NCBI GenBank assembly: GCA_902526175.1
Contig: CABZJY010000003.1
Coordinates: 62,001 to 126,000 of the forward strand
Direction: 5' to 3'
Origin: an uncultured Alphaproteobacteria bacterium
GTDB lineage: Bacteria > Pseudomonadota > Alphaproteobacteria > Methylaequorales > Methylaequoraceae
DNA length: 64,000 bases
This document shows, piece by piece, positions 8,895 through 18,090 of the stretch (positions are counted from its first letter, which is position 1; every line of letters begins with the position of its first letter). Both the position numbers and the translations under genes were made by a program. The notes beneath the pieces were generated by a model. That model was not told the DNA's origin. It saw only the letters and a list, made by a program, of their open reading frames with translations, and did no database searches.

Positions 8895-9650
8895 ATGGAA
8901 ATAATATTATTAGAAAGTTTAGATAAGCTTGGGAAAATTGGTGATGTTGTTAAAGTTAAAGACGGGTTTGCTAGAAACTATTTATTACCACAAAAGAAAG
9001 CATTGAGGGCAAATGAAGAAAATAAAAAATATTATGAAAGTATAAAGGCAGACATTAAGAAAAAAAACCAAACACTTGTTGAAAATGCTAAAACTATTTC
9101 AAATAATTTGTCAAAAAAAGAGATTGTTTTTATCAGACAAGCTAGTGATACTGGACAACTTTATGGTTCTGTTAGCCCAAAAGATATATCTAGTAAATTA
9201 GCCGAGGATAATTATGATATACCGCCGTCCAAAATAAACTTATCATCTGCAATTAAAAATATTGGTATTTTTGAAATTATTATTAAATTACATGCTGAGG
9301 TTTCTTTTAATATTACTTTAAATGTTGCTACATCAGATGAGAATGCAAAGCTACAAAAAGATGATTTGTTAAAAGAAAAAGCTATTTCTAAAGATCCTAA
9401 AAGTCCAGAGATTAAAAAAGAATTAGAGATCAACTCAGAGGTTGAAAAAAAAGAATCTGAATTATCGCTTACCGATAAAAAAGATAAAATAAATAGTGAA
9501 GCAAAAATAAAAAAAGCTAAAAAAACTAAGAACAGTGAAAATAAGTCAGAAACAAAAAAAATTACTTCCTCAAATAAAAAATCTGATGAAAAGCAAGGTG
9601 AAGAAAGTGAAATTACTTCAACTAAAGTTGAAGATGAAAAAAATAAATAA
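8895..9650 (+). CDS. rplI: 50S ribosomal protein L9 with a long charged C-terminal tail
   Basis: The N-terminal domain (MEIILLESLDKLGKIGDVVKVKDGFARNYLLP) binds 23S rRNA, and the connecting helix and C-terminal domain end at about residue 150. L9 is usually near 150 aa; here another 100 residues of Lys/Glu/Ser-rich, low-complexity sequence follow in frame to residue 251. Such tails are known in some alphaproteobacterial L9 proteins. It ends the rpsF operon. Confidence 0.93.
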   Translation: MEIILLESLDKLGKIGDVVKVKDGFARNYLLPQKKALRANEENKKYYESIKADIKKKNQTLVENAKTISNNLSKKEIVFIRQASDTGQLYGSVSPKDISSKLAEDNYDIPPSKINLSSAIKNIGIFEIIIKLHAEVSFNITLNVATSDENAKLQKDDLLKEKAISKDPKSPEIKKELEINSEVEKKESELSLTDKKDKINSEAKIKKAKKTKNSENKSETKKITSSNKKSDEKQGEESEITSTKVEDEKNK

Positions 9651-9678
9651 AATTTTACCAATATTTAAAAAAATATAA

Positions 9679-10635
9679 ATGCTTTTAGTTGAGCTCTTTT
9701 TTGGACTAATTATTCTCATTTTAGGAGCTGAATACTTAATTTCAGGAGCAATTATACTTGGTAGAAAATTTAATTTATCAGAGATATTTATCGGTATCAT
9801 TATTATTGGTTTTGGAACGTCATTATGTGAGTTATTTGTTTCAATAGATGCTGTCTTAAGGAATGCAAGTGAGTTATCTTTAGGAAATATAGTTGGATCC
9901 AATATAGCAAATATCCTCCTTGTAATAGGATCAGCTGCATTAGTTAAGAGTTTCCAAATTCCAAAATTATCTAATCTAGACCTTTTAACTCATATTTTTG
10001 CAACACTTTTATTTACTTTTGTTTGTTTTTTTAGCTACATAAATATTTATTGGGGTATTTTGTTTGTCATATGTTTTTTTATATATCTTTTCAAAATTAT
10101 TTATAATTCAAAAACCCTTTTAAATAATAATGAAGATAACCAAATGGATTTGAATATAATTGAGAAATCAGTTTGGAAGAGTCCATTTTTTTTTGGTCCA
10201 ATTGTTATATTTTCTTCAATTTTTTTAATTTTTAGTGGTGCAGACTTAACCGTTGACTCAGCAATAGAAATATCAAAAATACTTGGGATTTCAGAATCAA
10301 TTATTGGATTATCACTGATTGCCATAGGAACATCTTTGCCTGAAATAGCATCAGGAATTGTTGCAGTTAGAAAGGGAAAATTTTTAATGGTGGTTGGAAA
10401 TGTAGTAGGATCAAATCTTTATAACATACTGTTGATAATTGGAGCATCTACATTTTTTAATAAGTATGACTATAATTTGAAAAATATTTCTAATGACCTA
10501 ATTTTTCTAAATTGTTGTCTTATTTTTTTTACATTTTTAACTTTAAGAAAAGTAGTTTTATCAAAAATGATGTCTATTGTAATGCTTTTAATCTACGTTT
10601 GTTATTTAGGATACATATTCTCAAAAACAATTTAA
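9679..10635 (+). CDS. YrbG-like Ca2+/Na+ antiporter (CaCA family)
   Basis: The 318-aa inner-membrane carrier has two homologous halves. Each carries an alpha-repeat: GFGTSLCELFVS...GNIVGSNIANILLVIG in the first half and AIGTSLPEIASG...GNVVGSNLYNILLIIG in the second. These are the ion-binding repeats of the cation/Ca2+ exchanger superfamily, with about ten spans. The physiological ion cannot be read from the sequence. It stands alone between rplI and dnaB. Confidence 0.88.
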   Translation: MLLVELFFGLIILILGAEYLISGAIILGRKFNLSEIFIGIIIIGFGTSLCELFVSIDAVLRNASELSLGNIVGSNIANILLVIGSAALVKSFQIPKLSNLDLLTHIFATLLFTFVCFFSYINIYWGILFVICFFIYLFKIIYNSKTLLNNNEDNQMDLNIIEKSVWKSPFFFGPIVIFSSIFLIFSGADLTVDSAIEISKILGISESIIGLSLIAIGTSLPEIASGIVAVRKGKFLMVVGNVVGSNLYNILLIIGASTFFNKYDYNLKNISNDLIFLNCCLIFFTFLTLRKVVLSKMMSIVMLLIYVCYLGYIFSKTI

Positions 10636-10648
10636 AAAGTTTTTACCA

Positions 10649-10657
10649 TTATCCACA
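10649..10657 (+). promoter_or_regulatory. Consensus DnaA box upstream of dnaB
   Basis: The 9-mer TTATCCACA matches the strict DnaA-box consensus and lies in the short gap before dnaB, about 60 bp upstream of the ATG. Only a single copy was seen here, so this is a possible regulatory site rather than an origin. Roughly one such 9-mer is expected by chance somewhere in 64 kb of this composition. Confidence 0.35.
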
Positions 10658-10717
10658 TAACTAACAACCAGATTTTTGGTGCTACATTTTAATTTTTCAT
10701 ATATTGTTTTATTTTTT

Positions 10718-12181
10718 ATGAAAAACTTAAATAATAAGTCGTCTTCAAATTTAAAATTGTTAGATGAAGAGAGAAATACACCATTAAACTATGAAGCTGA
10801 AAGAGCCTTACTTGGAGCAATACTCTCAAATAACAAGGCTTTTGAAAGTGTTGAAGACATATTAACTTCAAACGATTTTGCTGATCCGTTACATCAAAAA
10901 ATTTTTTCATATATAAAAAAAATTATGGAGAAGGGACAAGTCGCAGATATAAATGTAATAAAACTTTTTCTTGAAAATGATGAAACACTTATAGAAAACG
11001 GAGGTATTGAATATCTTCTTAAAATAACTGAAAATTCATTAAGTATAATCAATGCACATCACTATGGTAAGATAATCAGAGAACTTTCTCAAAGACGTCA
11101 ACTAATTGATTTTGGTACTGATATAGTTAATAAATCTTTTTCACCCAAGATTGAAATTTCTGCAGATACCCTTATAGAAAATGCTGAACAAAGTTTATAT
11201 GATCTTACTACTAATGGCCAAATTAGATCCGGTCCTAAAAGCTTTGATAATATTTTGTCAGATACACTTTCAATTGCGGAAAAAGCTTATAAAAAAGACA
11301 GTGAGACTGTTGGGATGAAAACTGGTTTATCTGATTTTGATAAAAAAATAGGAGGGCTACATAATTCAGATCTTATTATCATTGCAGGTCGTCCTTCCAT
11401 GGGTAAAACAGCATTTGCTACAAATATTGCTTATAATATAACAAAAAGGAAACAAAAGAGTAAAGAAGATGATCCTAAAGGAAATGTTTTATTTTTTTCA
11501 CTAGAAATGTCTTCTGAACAACTTGCAACTAGAATTTTAGCTGAATCATCAAATATTCCCTCAGAAAAAATTAGAACCGGAAATATATCAAAAAATGATT
11601 TTCAAAGCGTTGTGAATTCAAGTGAAGAATTATCAAATCTTTCTTTGTTTATTGATGATACTCCTGCTCTAACCATTTCTTCTATTAGAACAAGGTCTAG
11701 AAGATTAAAAAGGAAAGAAGGATTAGATCTAATAATTATAGATTATTTACAATTGGTGAGTGGAACAAATATCAATCAAAGTGATAATAGAGTCCAAGAG
11801 GTTTCAGAAATTACAAGAGGTCTAAAAGCAATTGCAAAGGACCTGAATATTCCTGTAATAGCGTTATCACAGTTATCAAGAAAAGTTGAGGATCGAGAAG
11901 AAAAAAGACCTCAATTATCTGACCTGAGAGAGTCTGGTACCATTGAACAAGATTCTGATTTAGTTGTTTTTTTATATAGAGAAGAATATTATCTAGCTCG
12001 TTCAGAGCCTACTGAAGGCACTGATAAACATAATGAATGGGTTCAAAAAATGTCATCTATACATAATGTAGCTGAAGCTATTATAGCAAAACACAGACAT
12101 GGACCCATTTCAAAAGTTAAATTACACTTTAATGCATCATCAACGAAATTTTCAGATTTTGTTGATACTAGTGATTTTTAG
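10718..12181 (+). CDS. dnaB: Replicative DNA helicase DnaB
   Basis: This hexameric RecA-fold helicase unwinds the fork and recruits primase. The N-terminal DnaB domain begins with NYEAERALLGAIL; the Walker A loop GRPSMGKT is at 224-231, Walker B is in LIIIDYLQLV, and the RESGTIEQDSD segment is present. The frame opens earlier from a TTG at 10676, but the first 14 residues do not resemble the family, so the ATG at 10718 (487 aa) is preferred. Confidence 0.95.
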   Translation: MKNLNNKSSSNLKLLDEERNTPLNYEAERALLGAILSNNKAFESVEDILTSNDFADPLHQKIFSYIKKIMEKGQVADINVIKLFLENDETLIENGGIEYLLKITENSLSIINAHHYGKIIRELSQRRQLIDFGTDIVNKSFSPKIEISADTLIENAEQSLYDLTTNGQIRSGPKSFDNILSDTLSIAEKAYKKDSETVGMKTGLSDFDKKIGGLHNSDLIIIAGRPSMGKTAFATNIAYNITKRKQKSKEDDPKGNVLFFSLEMSSEQLATRILAESSNIPSEKIRTGNISKNDFQSVVNSSEELSNLSLFIDDTPALTISSIRTRSRRLKRKEGLDLIIIDYLQLVSGTNINQSDNRVQEVSEITRGLKAIAKDLNIPVIALSQLSRKVEDREEKRPQLSDLRESGTIEQDSDLVVFLYREEYYLARSEPTEGTDKHNEWVQKMSSIHNVAEAIIAKHRHGPISKVKLHFNASSTKFSDFVDTSDF

Positions 12182-12236
12182 ATTTTAAAATTTAAATTTA
12201 TCTTCATAAAAATTTCAATTTGGTTATATTAAAAAA

Positions 12237-13034
12237 ATGCAGAATTTTTTTACTAACCTATTATATCTGCCAAAGAATATTGGAAGGCTAACCTATTTTT
12301 TTTTTGACTCAATAGGTTTCAAGTTTATTTTTTTTTTAAAATGTATTAAAAGTTGTTTCACACCGGATTATTATCCTGATCTAGTTCTAAAACAAATTAT
12401 TAAAATTGGTTATAATTCTTTGCCAGTTGTTGGAATGACGGCAATTTTTACAGGAATGGTTTTAGCGCTACAATCTTATACTGGATTTTCAAGATTCTCT
12501 GCTGAAAGCGCGATCCCCAATGTAGTAGTTCTTTCAATAACAAGGGAATTATCGCCTGTTTTAGCTGGTTTAATGGTTGCTGGAAGAGCGGGTGCAGCTA
12601 TCGCTGCTGAAATTGGTACAATGAAAGTTACAGAGCAAATAGATGCATTAAAAACTTTATCAACTAATCCACTAAATTATTTAGTGGCGCCAAGAATAAT
12701 TGCTGGATTGATTTCCCTTCCTTTTTTAGTATTCGTCGGGGATATAGTTGGTGTCTTTGGTGGTTATCTTATTTGTGTTTACGTATTAAACTTTAATCCT
12801 GAAGTTTTTTTGGTGAACATTTTCAACTTTGTAGAATTTATAGATGTTTTTTCTGGTCTTGTTAAAGCATCAGTATTTGGTTTAATTATAACTTTTATGG
12901 GCTGTTACCACGGTTTTCACGCAAGCGGTGGAGCTCAAGGTGTGGGACTAGCAACAACTTATTCTGTAGTTTCATCATCAATTATGATTTTATTATTTAA
13001 TTACATTCTTACATCAATTTTTTTTCAAATATGA
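12237..13034 (+). CDS. mlaE: MlaE-type ABC transporter permease
   Basis: The 265-aa membrane permease belongs to the retrograde phospholipid (Mla) family. It shows the family core GMTAIFTGMVLALQ, the ELSPVLAGLMVAGRAGAAIAAE segment and the MKVTEQIDAL motif. About five spans are predicted. The stop overlaps the start of the mlaF-like ATPase by 4 bp (ATGA). No MlaD, MlaC or MlaB gene follows, so the substrate-binding partner must be encoded elsewhere. Confidence 0.88.
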   Translation: MQNFFTNLLYLPKNIGRLTYFFFDSIGFKFIFFLKCIKSCFTPDYYPDLVLKQIIKIGYNSLPVVGMTAIFTGMVLALQSYTGFSRFSAESAIPNVVVLSITRELSPVLAGLMVAGRAGAAIAAEIGTMKVTEQIDALKTLSTNPLNYLVAPRIIAGLISLPFLVFVGDIVGVFGGYLICVYVLNFNPEVFLVNIFNFVEFIDVFSGLVKASVFGLIITFMGCYHGFHASGGAQGVGLATTYSVVSSSIMILLFNYILTSIFFQI

Positions 13035-13741
13035 ACGCCAAAATAAAAATTAGAAATTTACAAAAAAAATTTGGAAGTAAAACAGTTCTCGACAATCTAA
13101 GTCTTGAAATTTTTGAAAATGAATCTTTGGCTATAATTGGTGAGTCTGGCAGTGGAAAGTCTGTGCTTACAAAATGTATTAACGGTCTAACAGAGTATAA
13201 CGAAGGAAAAATTATTTATGAAAATAGTTACGATGTGAAAAATCTTAAAACAGAAGAAAAAAGGTTACATATATCTAAGTTTGGAGTACTTTTTCAAAAT
13301 TCGGCTCTTTTTGACAGTTTAAATGTAGAAAAAAATATTTTCTTTTCATGTTCTGAAAAAAAAGATTTTAGTATTTTAAGAGATGTAGGTTTAGACAAGT
13401 CAATTCTATCCAAAATGCCAGCTGAAATTTCTGTTGGAGTTCAGAAAAGAGTTGGTCTTGCAAGAGCTATTATGTCGAAACCAAAAATTTTGATATTTGA
13501 TGAACCAACTACAGGATTAGATCCAGTGATTGCAGATCAGATTAATAAGCTTATAAGAGGTCTAGTAATTAAAAAAAAATTAACGACAATAACGATTACT
13601 CATGATATGAAGAGTGTTTATGAATATGCTGATAAGGTTGCTTTTATAAAAAACGGAAAAATAGAGTGGTACGGTCAAGTTAAACAACTAAAAAATTGTA
13701 AAAATATTTATATGAAAAATTTTATTAGTGGAAAAATTTAA
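13031..13741 (+). CDS. mlaF: MlaF-type ABC transporter ATPase with a degenerate signature motif
   Basis: The 236-aa ATPase pairs with the upstream MlaE-like permease (ATGA overlap). Walker A (GESGSGKS), the Q-loop (FQNSALFDSLNV, typical of MlaF), Walker B (ILIFDEPTTGLDP) and the H-loop (ITHDM) are present. The ABC signature, normally LSGGMQKR, reads ISVGVQKR here, losing the first glycine. A second MlaF-like ATPase with an intact signature is encoded at 60136-60873. Confidence 0.85.
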   Translation: MNAKIKIRNLQKKFGSKTVLDNLSLEIFENESLAIIGESGSGKSVLTKCINGLTEYNEGKIIYENSYDVKNLKTEEKRLHISKFGVLFQNSALFDSLNVEKNIFFSCSEKKDFSILRDVGLDKSILSKMPAEISVGVQKRVGLARAIMSKPKILIFDEPTTGLDPVIADQINKLIRGLVIKKKLTTITITHDMKSVYEYADKVAFIKNGKIEWYGQVKQLKNCKNIYMKNFISGKI

Positions 13742-13759
13742 TGACTTTAGGACTTTTCT

Positions 13760-14410
13760 TTGGAATATAATGTAATTTTTGATATTTCTATTCTGGCTTT
13801 TATTTTTTTATCTGCAATATTAGCTTTTTCTAGAGGGTTTTTTCAAGAAGTTTTGTCGTTAGTGAGTTGGCTTGGAGCTATTATTCTGTCGTATTACTTC
13901 TCAAAATATTTTGTTGATATTTTAGATGGAATGATTGGAAACTTAATAATTTCTAAAATCGTATCCTACATTTTGGTTTTCATTCTTAGCGTTTTTACAC
14001 TATCGTATTTCACAAGTATTTTTTCCTCAAAAATAAAAAATAGTGCCGTCGGGATGATTGATAGAAGTTTAGGGTTTTTTTTCGGTATAATAAGAGGGTA
14101 CATTTTATTGTGTATGGGATTGTTCGCTTTTTATTTTTTTTTCAATCAAAATCATCCATCATGGTTGGAAAATTCTAAAATGAATGATCTATTGATACAG
14201 AGTTTAATAAAAATTGTTCCAATATTTGATAGTGAAAATGACTCTATAATATTTTTAGAAGAAAAAATTAAAAAAAAATCTAAAGATTTATTTGAAAAGA
14301 GTATAGATTCTCATTTAAGAAGAGAAAAAAATAGATCTAATCTAGAAGGTTATGGTAAAGATGAAAGAAATAATCTAGAAACCTTAATTGAAAATTTTGA
14401 TAATGAATAA
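13760..14410 (+). CDS. cvpA: CvpA family inner-membrane protein
   Basis: The 216-aa protein has four predicted spans and the FSRGFFQEVLSLVSWLGA opening typical of CvpA, followed by a charged C-terminal tail. The family is associated with colicin V production and envelope stability, but its molecular role is unsettled. The only start in frame after a stop at 13742 is TTG (13760). The gene overlaps the purF start by 8 bp, and cvpA-purF is a widespread pair. Confidence 0.85.
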   Translation: MEYNVIFDISILAFIFLSAILAFSRGFFQEVLSLVSWLGAIILSYYFSKYFVDILDGMIGNLIISKIVSYILVFILSVFTLSYFTSIFSSKIKNSAVGMIDRSLGFFFGIIRGYILLCMGLFAFYFFFNQNHPSWLENSKMNDLLIQSLIKIVPIFDSENDSIIFLEEKIKKKSKDLFEKSIDSHLRREKNRSNLEGYGKDERNNLETLIENFDNE

Positions 14411-15863
14411 ATACTTGTTTCCTAAAAAAAAGATTAGAGAAGAGTGCGGAGTATTTGGAGTTTTTAATAACGATGAGGCAGCATCATTAACGGCACTTGG
14501 TTTACACGCTCTTCAGCATAGAGGTCAGGATTCTTCTGGGATTGTAACCTATTTTCAAAATAATTTTTTTGGGCATCGAGGACTAGGACAGGTAAGTGAA
14601 GTTTTTAATGATTCAGCTATTTTATCAAAACTTAAGGGTAAAAACTCTATTGGTCACAATAGATATGGTACTACTGGAGAGACAGCTCTAAAAAATGTTC
14701 AACCACTTTTTTCAGAAATCCTGACTGGAGGAGTTGCCATAGCACATAATGGTAATTTGACAAACACCAATACACTTAAAGAAAAATTAATCAAGTCTGG
14801 TTCAATTTTTCAATCAACCTCTGACACTGAAGTTATTCTACATTTAATATCAACTGCTAGTGGTAATCTGATTGATAGGTTAGTTTATGCTTTGCATAGT
14901 ATTAGTGGGGCTTATTCGTTGTTATTACTTAATAAAAACTCATTGATAGGTGTAAGGGATCCATTTGGAATTAGACCTCTTGTACTTGGAAAATTAAAAG
15001 ACTCATACATTCTTTGTTCAGAGAGTTGTGGCCTTGATATAATTGGAGCAAAATTAGTCAGAGATGTTCAACCAGGAGAAATCATAATTATAAACAATAA
15101 TGGAATTGAATCTATAACTCCTTTCAAAAAAACTTCATTGAGACCTTGTTTATTTGAATACATTTACTTTTCTAGGCCTGACAGTACACTTGATGGAAGA
15201 AATGTATACGATGTTAGAAAAAAAATAGGTGAACAACTTGCTAAAGAATCTGCAGAGGATAAAGATTTGATAGATATTGTAATACCAATTCCTGACTCTG
15301 GAAACGCTTCTGCTTTAGGTTACTCAAATGAAATTAAAAAACCATTCGAATTAGGGATAATTAGAAATCACTATACTGGAAGAACATTCATACAACCAAC
15401 AAGTAGAGTTAGGAATCTTGGTGTAAAGTTAAAGCATAATCCAAACCCGTCTGCACTAAGAAATAAAAAAATTGCCCTAATTGATGACTCAGTAGTAAGA
15501 GGAACAACAGCAACCAAAATAGTTGAAATGCTTAAAAATGCTGGTGCCAAAGAAATTCATATGCGTATTGCAAGTCCTCCAGTAAAATTTCCTTGTTATT
15601 ACGGTATAGATACGCCGTCAGAAAGTGAATTGCTTGCATCTAAATATTCTATTGAAGAAATTGCTAGTTATATAGGAGTTGATTCATTGAAGTTTATTAC
15701 TTTAAACGGGGTATATAATGCACTTGGATTCCCATCAGGTCGTGACCCTAATAATCCACAATTTACTGACCATTATTTTAGTGGTGATTATCCTGTAAGA
15801 CTAGTTGATAAGAATATAGGAAAAAAACCTTCACAACTATCATTGTTAATTGAAACAAAATAA
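14403..15863 (+). CDS. purF: Amidophosphoribosyltransferase PurF
   Basis: PurF makes 5-phosphoribosylamine from PRPP and glutamine, the first step of purine synthesis. The N-terminal nucleophile Cys is residue 15 (EECGVFGVF), so a 14-residue propeptide must be removed. The glutaminase motif ALQHRGQDSSGI and the PRPP loop LIDDSVVRGTT are intact. TTG codons at 14388 and 14397 lie in frame upstream, but the ATG at 14403 (486 aa) fits the family and overlaps cvpA by 8 bp. Confidence 0.95.
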   Translation: MNKYLFPKKKIREECGVFGVFNNDEAASLTALGLHALQHRGQDSSGIVTYFQNNFFGHRGLGQVSEVFNDSAILSKLKGKNSIGHNRYGTTGETALKNVQPLFSEILTGGVAIAHNGNLTNTNTLKEKLIKSGSIFQSTSDTEVILHLISTASGNLIDRLVYALHSISGAYSLLLLNKNSLIGVRDPFGIRPLVLGKLKDSYILCSESCGLDIIGAKLVRDVQPGEIIIINNNGIESITPFKKTSLRPCLFEYIYFSRPDSTLDGRNVYDVRKKIGEQLAKESAEDKDLIDIVIPIPDSGNASALGYSNEIKKPFELGIIRNHYTGRTFIQPTSRVRNLGVKLKHNPNPSALRNKKIALIDDSVVRGTTATKIVEMLKNAGAKEIHMRIASPPVKFPCYYGIDTPSESELLASKYSIEEIASYIGVDSLKFITLNGVYNALGFPSGRDPNNPQFTDHYFSGDYPVRLVDKNIGKKPSQLSLLIETK

Positions 15864-15864
15864 A

Positions 15865-16524
15865 TTGAATACTTTAGAAAATAATGGAATAATTTTTGGT
15901 GTATCTTCTGTTATAGGGTTGGAACTAGCAAAAGAATTAACTAAAAAGGGTGCAAATTTAATTCTTCAGGATGATTCAAAAAGTAATTTAGACAAGATTA
16001 ATTCCCAGTTAAAAAAAATTGGTAAACAACAAATGTATTTGCATTGCAAACACCAAATTCCCGAAAATCTTGATAATTTAAATGTAGCAATACAACAGCA
16101 ATTCAAAAAACTAGATTTTATTATTAGTACAATTGGAAATATTGAAAGTCTCAGACCTTTAACTGATCTAAGTTTAAAAGAATGGAAAAAAAGTATTGAT
16201 GTTAATTTGACTACAAATTGGATTATTCTTAAAAATTCAGAGTTTTTTTTAAGACAATCTAGAAGCCCAAAAATTTATTTTTTTTATAACTCTGAGATTA
16301 GTAAAGGAGCACCATATTACAATAGTTATTCCATATCAAAAGCAGCATTGAAATCAATGGTAGATTTATACCAAAAAGAAAAAAAAAGGTTTAATTTTAC
16401 TGTAAAAATAATCGATATTGAATTAGATAAATTTTGCGAAATATCACATTTGAGGCCAAAATATAAAAAATACAATTACAATAAAGAAGTAAAAATGATA
16501 GTCTCTGAAATTCTAAAAATTTAG
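15865..16524 (+). CDS. Short-chain dehydrogenase/reductase family protein
   Basis: The Rossmann fold is diverged (FGVSSVIG in place of TGxxxGIG). The TIGN segment, the YNSEIS serine region and the catalytic YSISK motif are retained. About 220 aa. The start is a TTG at 15865 or at 15850, the latter overlapping purF. The gene directly follows purF, as often in alphaproteobacteria, but the substrate is unknown. The weak nucleotide loop leaves open whether it is an active enzyme. Confidence 0.75.
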   Translation: MNTLENNGIIFGVSSVIGLELAKELTKKGANLILQDDSKSNLDKINSQLKKIGKQQMYLHCKHQIPENLDNLNVAIQQQFKKLDFIISTIGNIESLRPLTDLSLKEWKKSIDVNLTTNWIILKNSEFFLRQSRSPKIYFFYNSEISKGAPYYNSYSISKAALKSMVDLYQKEKKRFNFTVKIIDIELDKFCEISHLRPKYKKYNYNKEVKMIVSEILKI

Positions 16525-17783
16525 CTATATAGTTCTTGTGTTATACTTGAGTACCAATCATAAGACTCTCTAGCTTCTCTTGCTCTTTCGGCATTAGATG
16601 CATTAGTTGGACTAGATTTACTACCTAAGGATACAATCCTGTTTTTTTCTGAATTTGTTCTGTACCATGAAGAAATAGAAAAACCATAATTTTCTGCAGC
16701 GAGACTGTAACATGTATTTAAAAAAACTGGGGCCTCAATTTTATTTTCAAATATTATATTTTTTAAATTTTCCGCACAAACTTTTGCTTGACTATAAGCA
16801 GAAAAAGCTGACTTCGGCATATCCCATGCATTTATAGAGTCTCCTATAACATGGATATTACTGTGATTTTTTAAAGCAAAGGTCACTGGGTTTATCTGAC
16901 ACCACTCTTGTGATGAAAGTCTTGAACTAAAAATCAAATCAGATGCTTTTTGATCTGGTATCAAATTAAAAAAATCTCCAAAAACTTTTTGCCCTGATTT
17001 TAATACCACATAATTTTCTTTTGAATTAAATTCATTAACAATGCCACCCTTACTTCTTGGTATCCACTCAATTGAATTTGGATAAAGTTTTTTCCATACA
17101 GAGAGAAATAATTCCTTTTTAGTAAAAGAATCTTTTTTATCAAGAATAATAATTTTGAATTTTCTTTTCTTTTTTTTTAAAAAGTGTGCTATCAAGCAAG
17201 CCCTCTCATAGGGTGCAGGGGGACATCTGTATGGGTAATCAGGCGGTACAATTATCAATTTTGAATTATCCTCAAGACTATTAATCTTTTTAAATAACAT
17301 ACTTGAGTCTTGACCCCCCGACCAGGCGATAGGGTATTTAATAGAATCTTTTTTATTAAATCCAATTATTGAGTCCCATTTAAATCCTATACCAGGAGAA
17401 AGAACAAGCCAATCATAACTAATCTTAATATTATTTAATTGGATCTTTTTATTTTCTGAATCAATATATTTTACATTATCAAAAACTACATTTACCCCTC
17501 TTTTAATCATATTGTGATATGAAAATTTATTTTGATTTATATCTCTAAAGCCGCCTATTACATAATTTGAAAATGGACATGTATAAAAGTTTTTCTTTTT
17601 TTCAATTAAAATAAGGTCAAGTTTTTCAATATATTTTTCTAAATATTTTATTACTGTACTTCCCCCAAAACCACCACCTATTACAACTACTTTTGGTTTA
17701 TAATTTGCTCTTATACCTTTTAGTAAAGGGAACCCTATAATTCCACTCAAGATGTATTTTATAAAATTTCTTCTTGAACTCAT
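16521..17783 (-). CDS. fccB: Flavocytochrome c (sulfide dehydrogenase) flavoprotein subunit
   Basis: The N-terminus SRRNFIK plus a hydrophobic stretch is a Tat export signal. The FAD-binding VVVIGGGFGG is at 32-41. Cys69 in FYTCPFSNYVIGG sits where FccB-type proteins attach FAD covalently. RCPPAPYERAC holds the candidate redox cysteines, and the C-terminus (EARESYDWYSSI) matches the flavocytochrome c flavin-binding domain. The likely role is periplasmic oxidation of sulfide with electrons passed to the adjacent cytochrome. It lies 1 bp downstream of that gene. Confidence 0.85.
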   Translation of the reverse strand: MSSRRNFIKYILSGIIGFPLLKGIRANYKPKVVVIGGGFGGSTVIKYLEKYIEKLDLILIEKKKNFYTCPFSNYVIGGFRDINQNKFSYHNMIKRGVNVVFDNVKYIDSENKKIQLNNIKISYDWLVLSPGIGFKWDSIIGFNKKDSIKYPIAWSGGQDSSMLFKKINSLEDNSKLIIVPPDYPYRCPPAPYERACLIAHFLKKKKRKFKIIILDKKDSFTKKELFLSVWKKLYPNSIEWIPRSKGGIVNEFNSKENYVVLKSGQKVFGDFFNLIPDQKASDLIFSSRLSSQEWCQINPVTFALKNHSNIHVIGDSINAWDMPKSAFSAYSQAKVCAENLKNIIFENKIEAPVFLNTCYSLAAENYGFSISSWYRTNSEKNRIVSLGSKSSPTNASNAERAREARESYDWYSSITQELYS

Positions 17784-17784
17784 T

Positions 17785-18090
17785 TTAATTCTTTGGGTAA
17801 TAATAATTTGCTAATCCAATAATATCTTCTTCTGACAAAACTGATACTAATCTATTCATGATGTTACCATTTTTTTTCATTCTATATTCTGTCATTTTGT
17901 TGATAAAATACTCATAATTTTTATTTCTTATTGAAAATGATTTCTTAATTCCAACCCCATCACCATTATATCCGTGGCAACCATTACAATTTTCTGCAAT
18001 TGTTTTTATATTTATTCTGTCATAATCGTCTGAGTAAACAGGGAAAGAATATATAATAACTATTAAAAAAATTTTAATTTTATTTTTCAT
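17785..18090 (-). CDS. fccA: Small c-type cytochrome, likely partner of the flavocytochrome flavoprotein
   Basis: The 101-aa protein has a signal peptide (residues 1-20) and one haem c site, NCNGCHG (CxxCH), with a distal Met candidate (NIMNRL). Class I cytochromes of this size serve as the electron-accepting subunit of flavocytochrome c (FccA/SoxE-like). Its place 1 bp upstream of the flavoprotein gene is the main reason for the name; a generic cytochrome c553 is the alternative. It overlaps the der stop by 11 bp. Confidence 0.75.
   Translation of the reverse strand: MKNKIKIFLIVIIYSFPVYSDDYDRINIKTIAENCNGCHGYNGDGVGIKKSFSIRNKNYEYFINKMTEYRMKKNGNIMNRLVSVLSEEDIIGLANYYYPKN

Noticed and set aside
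9212-9661. 149-codon minus-strand frame opposite rplI
   Set aside because: It mirrors the low-complexity Lys/Glu tail of L9, giving a Ser/Phe/Leu-rich product without meaning.
10640-10720. Possible replication origin next to dnaB
   Set aside because: Only one DnaA box and no cluster, dnaA, dnaN or parAB genes; AT-richness is normal for this genome.
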